From the NCBI GenBank assembly GCA_944320855.1, contig CALUJF010000021.1:1-48059 (forward strand): a stretch of 48,059 bases of DNA, in the 5' to 3' direction. This document shows, piece by piece, positions 43,133 to 48,059 of this stretch. A program made the translations under genes and the position numbers. Positions within the stretch are counted from its first letter, which is position 1, and every line of letters begins with the position of its first letter. The stretch comes from an uncultured Phocaeicola sp. Lineage in GTDB: Bacteria; Bacteroidota; Bacteroidia; Bacteroidales; Bacteroidaceae. The notes under the pieces are model-generated. The model was not told where the DNA came from. It did no database searches and worked only from the letters and a program-made list of their open reading frames with translations.

Positions 43133-44030
43133 CAACATTCGCTCTCAGATACTTTCTCATCTCGTCGGCTGTCTTGCCACGCCTTCCGGCATAGTCGGCA
43201 AGTTGCGCTTCGTCTATCTTTCCCACACTGAAGTATCTTGACTGCGGATGCGCGAACATCAGTCCGCTTACCGAAGCATGAGGGTGCATCATACCGTTTT
43301 CTGTCAGGGTTATTCCTATGCGCTTCATATCCAACAATTCATCAAGCAAAAAGTTCACGGATATGTCCGGTAGTGAAGGATAACCTACGGCAGGACGTAT
43401 TCCGCAATACTTTTCGTCAAGCAGTTCTTTAATACTCAGATTCTCGTCTGGAGCATATCCCCAGACAGACTTTCTGATAGTTTCATGAATCTTCTCTGCT
43501 GCAGCTTCGGCCAACCTCTCTGCCAATGTCTTGCAGAGCATGAGTTTATAGTCGTCGCCTTCAAACTCTTTTTCCATCTTAGGATCGATGGTAGTGGCAA
43601 AACAACCTACCGTATCTGTCACACCCGAAGCGGCAGGCCTTACAAAATCGCTCAGACACAGATACGGGTCAGAGTCTTTTACTCTTGACTGCTGCCTCAG
43701 AAGCGGAAAAGTCTTTCCTTCCATTATAAGGTTGTCGCCGTCCGAATTGGCATCCATCAGGCGGTACATGGCATAGACCTTGAATCGTCCGTCTAAGTTG
43801 TTCAGCATTCTCTGTGCCTCTTTGTGCAGTTGCATTGCCTCGGAAGCTTTCGGTCTTTCATCTTCCTTGAAAGATACAAGCCACATTGCACGACAACCGT
43901 CGCAACCGTGTATATCGGCTATCGACGAGTATTTAGGCTGAAATCCCCATGCATGGAAAAAGTAAATCCAGTTTATGTAATCAGCCAGTTCGTGTATGTC
44001 GTATTCCTTTACGGTAATGTCTGTGCGCAT
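43128..44030 (-). CDS. Stand-alone methionine synthase activation domain protein
   Basis: A 300-aa protein made of the MetH C-terminal reactivation (AdoMet-binding) domain alone. In MetH this domain binds AdoMet for reductive remethylation of cob(II)alamin. The family motif RPAVGYPSLPD (about 220) and 'PHASVSGLMFAHPQSRYFSVG' near the C-terminus are present. The start at 44030 (MRTDITVKEYD) is preferred; the longer frame translates the 8-nt array. The rest of MetH is not in the window, so it should be encoded elsewhere without its own C-terminal domain. Confidence 0.9.
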   Translation of the reverse strand: MRTDITVKEYDIHELADYINWIYFFHAWGFQPKYSSIADIHGCDGCRAMWLVSFKEDERPKASEAMQLHKEAQRMLNNLDGRFKVYAMYRLMDANSDGDNLIMEGKTFPLLRQQSRVKDSDPYLCLSDFVRPAASGVTDTVGCFATTIDPKMEKEFEGDDYKLMLCKTLAERLAEAAAEKIHETIRKSVWGYAPDENLSIKELLDEKYCGIRPAVGYPSLPDISVNFLLDELLDMKRIGITLTENGMMHPHASVSGLMFAHPQSRYFSVGKIDEAQLADYAGRRGKTADEMRKYLRANVG

Positions 44031-44045
44031 TATTATTATAATTTT

Positions 44046-44137
44046 GAGTTGACGAGTTGACAAGTTAACGAGTTGACAAGGTTGCATCCGGATGGAAAAC
44101 CTTGTTAACTTGTCAACTGAAGCCTTGTCAACTATTA
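44046..44137 (-). repeat. 8-nt array and hairpin between pyrC and the MetH-activation gene
   Basis: Minus strand: octamers GTCAACTC, GTTAACTT, GTCAACTC and GTCAACTC in tandem (44046-44077) directly before the downstream gene. A stem (AAGGTT/AACCTT plus GTTAAC/GTTGAC parts, about 44078-44137) precedes them. The same composite occurs upstream of pyrC. Confidence 0.8.
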
Positions 44138-44145
44138 AATACTTA

Positions 44146-45486
44146 TCATCTGTTAAACACTAATGCCTGACCTCTGTGTGCGGTATTGACAGTATCGTTT
44201 TCGTAGACTACAGTTCCGTTTACGAAAGTCTTCTCAACTTTAGAATGGAAGTTTCTTCCCTCCATAGGACTCCATCCACAGCGGCTCTTTATGCAGTCGG
44301 CTGTTACTGTCCATTCGTGGTTAGGATTGAGCAGCACAAGGTCAGCCTTATATCCTTCGCGGATAAATCCTCTGTCCTTAATCTGATAAAGCTCGGCCGG
44401 AGCATGACACATTTTCTGTACAAGCTGTTCCACTGATAAAATGTCTTCCTTGACAAGCTCATATATACTTACCAGTGAGAATTGCAGACTTGGCATACCC
44501 GATACAGCCTTCAGTGCACCGCCCTGTTTCTCTGAAAGCAGGTGAGGGGCGTGGTCTGTACCTATCACGTCTATCAGATTGCTGCTTAATGCCTTTCTCA
44601 GAGCATCGCGGTCGGCGCGAGTCTTGATACTTGGATTGCACTTTATGCGTCCGCCAAGTGTCTTGTAGTCCTCATCGCAGAACATAAGATGCGACACACA
44701 GGCCTCGGAAGTGATTTTTTTCTCTGAAAGAGGTTTGTCCTCGAAGAGTTCAAGTTCCTTTGCGGTACTTACATGCAGGATATGCAGACGTGCTCCCGTT
44801 TCCTTTGCCAATTTTACAGCAAGCGATGAAGAGTTATAACAAGCCTCCTCGCTGCGGATGACAGGATGAAGAGATATATCTGCATCTTCGCCATACTTTG
44901 CCTTTACTTCGGCAGTATTGCGGCTTATCACAGCCTGGTCCTCGCAGTGAGTGGCAATGAGCATTCCTGCTTCGGAGAATATCTTCTTCAATGCTTCCAT
45001 TCGGTCCACAAGCATGTTGCCTGTACTTGCACCCATAAACAGTTTCACACCGCAAACGTGTGTCTTGTCAAGATTTTTCAACTGGTCAGCATTATTATTC
45101 GTCGCTCCGAAATAGAATGAATAGTTCACCACACATTTGGTAGCTGCATCGGCAAACTTGTTTTCCAGGGCCTCGATGGTAGTGGTCTGTGGATTGCAGT
45201 TAGGCATATCCATGAACGAAGTCACACCACCGGCAGCTGCGGCAGCAGTTTCTGTAGCCATATCAGCCTTGTGGGTCAGCCCCGGGTCGCGGAAATGAAC
45301 ATGGTCGTCTATCACTCCCGGCAACAGGAAGCAACCTCCGGCATCTATGGTTTCGTTTATATCGCATTCAGGCGCAGCATCGCCTTCTATTATTCTGTAT
45401 ATAGTTTCATCCTCAGTTACAACCGAGCCTTTAAACTGTCTGCCCTCGTTTACGATGACAGCATTCTTTATCCAAATTCTTTTCAT
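44146..45486 (-). CDS. pyrC: Dihydroorotase (class I)
   Basis: A 446-aa zinc enzyme of pyrimidine synthesis that closes carbamoyl aspartate to dihydroorotate. Zinc ligands His62 and His64 in DDHVHFRDPG, later His in 'LIATHCED' and 'LHILHVST', and Asp in 'GTDHAPH' are intact. Its length and motifs fit the class I/PyrC of Bacteroidota. Flanked on both sides by a GTCAACTY array plus hairpin. Confidence 0.95.
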   Translation of the reverse strand: MKRIWIKNAVIVNEGRQFKGSVVTEDETIYRIIEGDAAPECDINETIDAGGCFLLPGVIDDHVHFRDPGLTHKADMATETAAAAAGGVTSFMDMPNCNPQTTTIEALENKFADAATKCVVNYSFYFGATNNNADQLKNLDKTHVCGVKLFMGASTGNMLVDRMEALKKIFSEAGMLIATHCEDQAVISRNTAEVKAKYGEDADISLHPVIRSEEACYNSSSLAVKLAKETGARLHILHVSTAKELELFEDKPLSEKKITSEACVSHLMFCDEDYKTLGGRIKCNPSIKTRADRDALRKALSSNLIDVIGTDHAPHLLSEKQGGALKAVSGMPSLQFSLVSIYELVKEDILSVEQLVQKMCHAPAELYQIKDRGFIREGYKADLVLLNPNHEWTVTADCIKSRCGWSPMEGRNFHSKVEKTFVNGTVVYENDTVNTAHRGQALVFNR

Positions 45487-45509
45487 CTTTGATACTAAAT
45501 TATATTAGA

Positions 45510-45592
45510 GTAGACAAGTTGACGAGTAGACAAGTTGACAAGGTTTTAGCTTCGCCTATCGTTAATTCCGTACGAATAGAAACCTTGTTAAC
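45510..45592 (-). repeat. 8-nt array and hairpin upstream of pyrC
   Basis: Four octamers (on the minus strand GTCAACTT, GTCTACTC, GTCAACTT, GTCTACTC; plus strand 45510-45541). The 13-bp stem AAACCTTGT(C/T)AAC pairs 45534-45546 with 45580-45592 with one G-U pair. The design is the same as at 44046-44137. Confidence 0.8.
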
Positions 45593-45620
45593 TTGTAACT
45601 GAAACCTTGTTTCCTTTATT

Positions 45621-46364
45621 CTATTTCCTCTTAGGATACTTCTTGAACCAACTGTCCCATTTCAGTTTCATCACTCCGAACACGGCCTCGCCGAAAATAC
45701 TGCTGTTCATCTTCGATGTACCGAGTTCGCGGTTGATGAATATCACAGGCACTTCGATAATCTTGAATCCGCACTTGTAGGCAGTGAATTTCATTTCAAT
45801 CTGGAATGCATATCCCTTGAATCGGATTTTATCGAGGTCGATGGTTTCAAGCACCTCGCGTCTGTAGCACTTGAATCCGGCTGTAGTATCGTGGACAGGT
45901 ATTCCGGTGATAAACCTTACATATTTCGATGCAAAGTACGACATGAGCACCCTTCCCATAGGCCAGTTCACCACATTTACCCCGCTGACGTATCTTGAAC
46001 CGATGGATACATCTCCTCCGTTGTCATGACAGGCTTTGTACAGACGTGGCAAATCGTTCGGATTATGGCTGAAGTCGGCATCCATTTCGAAAATGTAGTC
46101 GTATTTCTTCTCGATAGCCCATTTGAATCCTGTGATGTATGCAGTTCCCAATCCTAATTTCCCTTTTCTTTCAATCATGAAAAGTCTTTCCGGAAATTCC
46201 TCCTGCAGTTTTCTAACTATGTCTGCGGTTCCGTCCGGCGAGTTATCCTCGATAATAAGGATATGGAAAAACTTCTCCAAACCGAACACGGCACGTATTA
46301 TATTCTCAATGTTTTCCTTCTCGTTGTAAGTAGGAATTATGATGATGCTGTCACTGTTTTGCAT
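45621..46364 (-). CDS. GT2 glycosyltransferase, polyprenol-phosphate mannose synthase-like
   Basis: A 247-aa enzyme that matches DPM1-type proteins: 'IIPTYNEKENIENIIRAVFG' start, IEDNSPDGTAD, GLGTAYITGF, 'MDADFSHNPNDLPRL' with DAD, and 'SIGSRYVSG'. The acceptor is presumably a polyprenyl phosphate and the donor a nucleotide sugar; mannose is not certain. No C-terminal membrane segments, as in the soluble DPM1 type. Paired with pyrC on the same strand, a common Bacteroidota arrangement. Confidence 0.92.
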   Translation of the reverse strand: MQNSDSIIIIPTYNEKENIENIIRAVFGLEKFFHILIIEDNSPDGTADIVRKLQEEFPERLFMIERKGKLGLGTAYITGFKWAIEKKYDYIFEMDADFSHNPNDLPRLYKACHDNGGDVSIGSRYVSGVNVVNWPMGRVLMSYFASKYVRFITGIPVHDTTAGFKCYRREVLETIDLDKIRFKGYAFQIEMKFTAYKCGFKIIEVPVIFINRELGTSKMNSSIFGEAVFGVMKLKWDSWFKKYPKRK

Positions 46365-46508
46365 AAAGATAAATAGTGTAATTTATACCGGAAAACAAAG
46401 GTATGAAAAAAATCCTCTACACCTTGTTATTAATTGTTAATTATCCTCTGCCGATATCTATTTCTTTTGTGTTTCCTTTTTTATATCAGAATTTTTTGTC
46501 ACATTTAC

Positions 46509-46596
46509 CGTTACACGTACGTGTTCCGCCCGTTACACGAACGTGTTCCGCGCGTTGCACGTTCGTGTTCCACGCGTTACACGTACGTGTTCCGCT
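46509..46596. repeat. Four tandem 22-nt palindromic repeats (array 2)
   Basis: Units 46509-46530, 46531-46552, 46553-46574 and 46575-46596, each with core CGTTACACGTnCGTGTTnCG and a two-base tail. Same family, unit length and copy number as 3462-3549. It lies in the divergent promoter region of the GT2 and HU-like genes. Confidence 0.92.
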
Positions 46597-46652
46597 ATCT
46601 GTGACGAAGCGTTTAGGAAAACAATAACATTAATCATATAAAAGATATAAGT

Positions 46653-47246
46653 ATGGCAATAAAATTCGATTTGTATAATAACCCTGAGAAAGAAGGTGTT
46701 ACGACTTCCAAACTTCATGCAAAAGTCATTACCAATGGTGTTGTGACTACGAGAAACCTGAGTGAGAGCATAAACCAGAAATGTACGCTTACGGTAGCCG
46801 ATGTGAGAGCGGTACTCGCAGCCCTCAACACTGAGATGTATAATGCACTGAGTAATGGCTATTCTGTACATCTGGAAGGTATCGGACGCTTCAGCCTTAG
46901 CCTTAAATGTGCTCCTGACGTAAATCCGGAATATGTAAGTGCGGCAGATATCAAGGTGAAAGGCATCCGTTTTACTCCTGACAAGGAACTTTCGGAAATG
47001 TTCCGTACAGTGCAGTTTGAACATGAAACAGACGATTCTCGCCATTCCGGGAATATGGAGCTGGCAGAAATAATGGCCAAGATAGACCGGTACTTCTCTG
47101 ATAATCAGTTCATGCGCCGTGTGGATTTTGAAAGGTTGACCGGTTTCAACAAGTCTAAGTCATTGCGTACACTGAGAGGACTTGTGGCCGATGGGATGCT
47201 GAAGAACGTCGGAACAAAGGAGATGCCTATGTATATTAAGAATTGA
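46653..47246 (+). CDS. HU-like DNA-binding protein with winged-helix-like C-terminus
   Basis: A 197-aa protein. Residues 1-115 form an HU/IHF-like fold of the Bacteroidota type ('TSKLHAKVITNGVVTTRNLSE', 'ALSNGYSVHLEGIGRFSLSLK'), used for DNA binding and bending. Residues 140-197 look like a small winged helix ('FMRRVDFERLTGFNKSKSLRTLRGLVADGMLKNVG'). Such proteins replace HU as abundant, variable nucleoid proteins. It sits beside a 22-nt repeat array. A lipoprotein gene follows immediately. Confidence 0.88.
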   Translation: MAIKFDLYNNPEKEGVTTSKLHAKVITNGVVTTRNLSESINQKCTLTVADVRAVLAALNTEMYNALSNGYSVHLEGIGRFSLSLKCAPDVNPEYVSAADIKVKGIRFTPDKELSEMFRTVQFEHETDDSRHSGNMELAEIMAKIDRYFSDNQFMRRVDFERLTGFNKSKSLRTLRGLVADGMLKNVGTKEMPMYIKN

Positions 47247-47260
47247 ATAAAACTATGGTT

Positions 47261-47623
47261 ATGAATAAATTAAATGTGTTTCTTGCAGCAATTGCTTTTT
47301 CGTTGGGTTTTTCATCGTGCGAAACCTCAAAGACACCTGTCGGTGAATTGTCTTCTTTGGTAGAAAAGGTGGAAGACAGATATGATGAATTTACTGACGA
47401 AGACTGGAAAAAGATAACATCCGAATATGAAAAGATAGAAAAAGAACTTTCTAAATATGATTACTCCGAAGAGGAACTTAAAGAGATTGGAAAACTGAAA
47501 GGCAGGATTTTTGCCAAAATGACCAAGAATGCATTGAAAGATTTCTCGAAACAGATTGAGGATTTGGGCAAGCAGATAGAAGGTGGGGTAGAAGGCTTTT
47601 TTGAAGAGTTGAATGAGGATTGA
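47261..47623 (+). CDS. Small helical lipoprotein, 120 aa (DUF6565-like)
   Basis: Signal peptide 1-18 with lipobox GFSSC. The mature part is Glu/Lys rich, all-helical and probably coiled coil ('VEDRYDEFTDEDWKKITSEYEKIEKELSKYD'), a layout I recall in Bacteroidota lipoproteins annotated as DUF6565. Start options are ATG 47255 and ATG 47261; TTG 47243 is unlikely. It begins 14 bp after the HU-like gene and is likely cotranscribed. Confidence 0.75.
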   Translation: MNKLNVFLAAIAFSLGFSSCETSKTPVGELSSLVEKVEDRYDEFTDEDWKKITSEYEKIEKELSKYDYSEEELKEIGKLKGRIFAKMTKNALKDFSKQIEDLGKQIEGGVEGFFEELNED

Positions 47624-47669
47624 TACTTGGTTTGTATTTGTATGTCGGACTTATATGTAAAAAATATAT

Positions 47670-47677
47670 TAATTTTG
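47670..47677 (+). promoter_or_regulatory. -7 box upstream of the methyltransferase
   Basis: TAATTTTG followed by CCG, 24 bp before the ATG at 47701. No -33 TTTG at the right distance. Confidence 0.4.
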
Positions 47678-47700
47678 CCGCATAATAACTCGGATGAATA

Positions 47701-48059
47701 ATGATAAAGGATATAACGGAAAAGAATAACAATGTTACTCTCGGAGCTAAAGAAATGGAAGTACTGAGGGAAAACTTTCCCGCATGTTTCCATGCGGACG
47801 GCTCTTTCGATATAGAACGTTTTAAAGAATATCTGAAAGACAAGATAAATGTCACGGATGAGGGGTATGAACTTCGTTTCTTGGGTAAAAATTATGCCAG
47901 ACTGTTAGCTTCGCTTGATACAACTACAGTTGTTGTGCCGGATGAGGAACATAACAGTCTGCCTGAGAACAAGGACAGCAAGAACGTATATATCAGCGGT
48001 GACAATATAGATGCGTTGAAGCATTTGCTGAAATCTTATGCCGGACGCATAAAGTGCAT
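47701..48059 (+). CDS. Type III restriction-modification-like DNA methyltransferase (3' end outside window)
   Basis: The first 119 codons continue past the right edge. The N-terminal helical part is followed by KNVYISGDNIDALKHLLKSYAGRIK, shown here in its two halves (KNVYISGDN; ALKHLLKSYAGRIK), which is the start of the Mod/type III adenine methyltransferase core, just before the expected DPPY. So the catalytic region lies outside. No restriction subunit is visible, and the enzyme could be part of a type III system or a solitary methylase. Confidence 0.8.
   Translation, partial: MIKDITEKNNNVTLGAKEMEVLRENFPACFHADGSFDIERFKEYLKDKINVTDEGYELRFLGKNYARLLASLDTTTVVVPDEEHNSLPENKDSKNVYISGDNIDALKHLLKSYAGRIKC

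Noticed and set aside
46403-46627. 74-aa plus-strand frame over the 22-nt array
   Set aside because: It is a by-product of the periodic repeat (22-nt units read in frame) and lacks any leader or family resemblance.

Overview
The window looks like a Bacteroidota chromosome segment, most like Bacteroides/Phocaeicola or a close relative. The reasons are a TonB C-terminal fragment and a TonB-dependent receptor, many SPII lipoproteins (some with the K-(D/E)2 surface-export motif), promoters of the Bacteroides type (-33 TTTG, about 19-20 bp, -7 TAnnTTTG), weak Shine-Dalgarno use, and a family content typical of gut anaerobes (GGGtGRT/NifU-like pair, stand-alone MetH reactivation domain, HU-like proteins). 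I saw no rRNA, tRNA, CRISPR array, transposase or integrase. Region 1 (1-7440): TonB fragment, a lipoprotein, ygiQ-type radical SAM operon, a YeiH-family transporter, an M15-like lipoprotein, truA and an EamA transporter. Region 2 (7441-15165) is the accessory, AT-rich part: an orphan DUF1016/PDDEXK nuclease, a YefM/YoeB toxin-antitoxin pair whose toxin lacks a normal start codon, then a three-gene lipoprotein operon on the minus strand: a BMP/PnrA-type binding lipoprotein, a fusion of a periplasmic-binding (type 1) domain to a legumain/GPI8-like C13 cysteine protease, and a large cysteine-bearing lipoprotein. A small HTH gene and a long imperfect inverted repeat lie upstream. This operon is my best candidate for an undescribed system: a ligand-sensing, caspase-fold protease on the cell envelope, with a putative partner or substrate. 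Region 3 (15166-20851): GGGtGRT plus NifU-like scaffold, an OmpR/PhoR two-component pair, and type I asparaginase. Region 4 (21205-30405): DUF3805/3806-like protein, ABC-F ATPase, a GNAT toxin broken or frameshifted in an A tract with its small antitoxin, engB, a sodium/solute symporter, recR, acetyltransferases, AlgH/YqgE. Region 5 (30641-39304): a His-rich exported protein with a TonB receptor (probable metal or metal-complex uptake) and a complete RND tripartite efflux operon. Region 6 (39592-48059): ThrE-type exporter, PlsC-like acyltransferase, metallophosphoesterase, MetH reactivation domain, dihydroorotase, polyprenol-phosphate-mannose-synthase-like GT2, an HU-like protein, a lipoprotein and the start of a type III-like DNA methyltransferase. 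A second theme runs through the whole window: intergenic spacers carry degenerate tandem arrays with strict short periods. Units of 22 nt (two loci, 43 kb apart), 11 nt (three loci), 8 nt of the type AACTYANA or GTCAACTY directly upstream of at least seven genes in the coding orientation, and 7 nt AATTAAN arrays that run over stop codons. I know of no described family that covers these. Coordinates and motifs were read by eye. Family names rest on recognition of motifs, not on searches.
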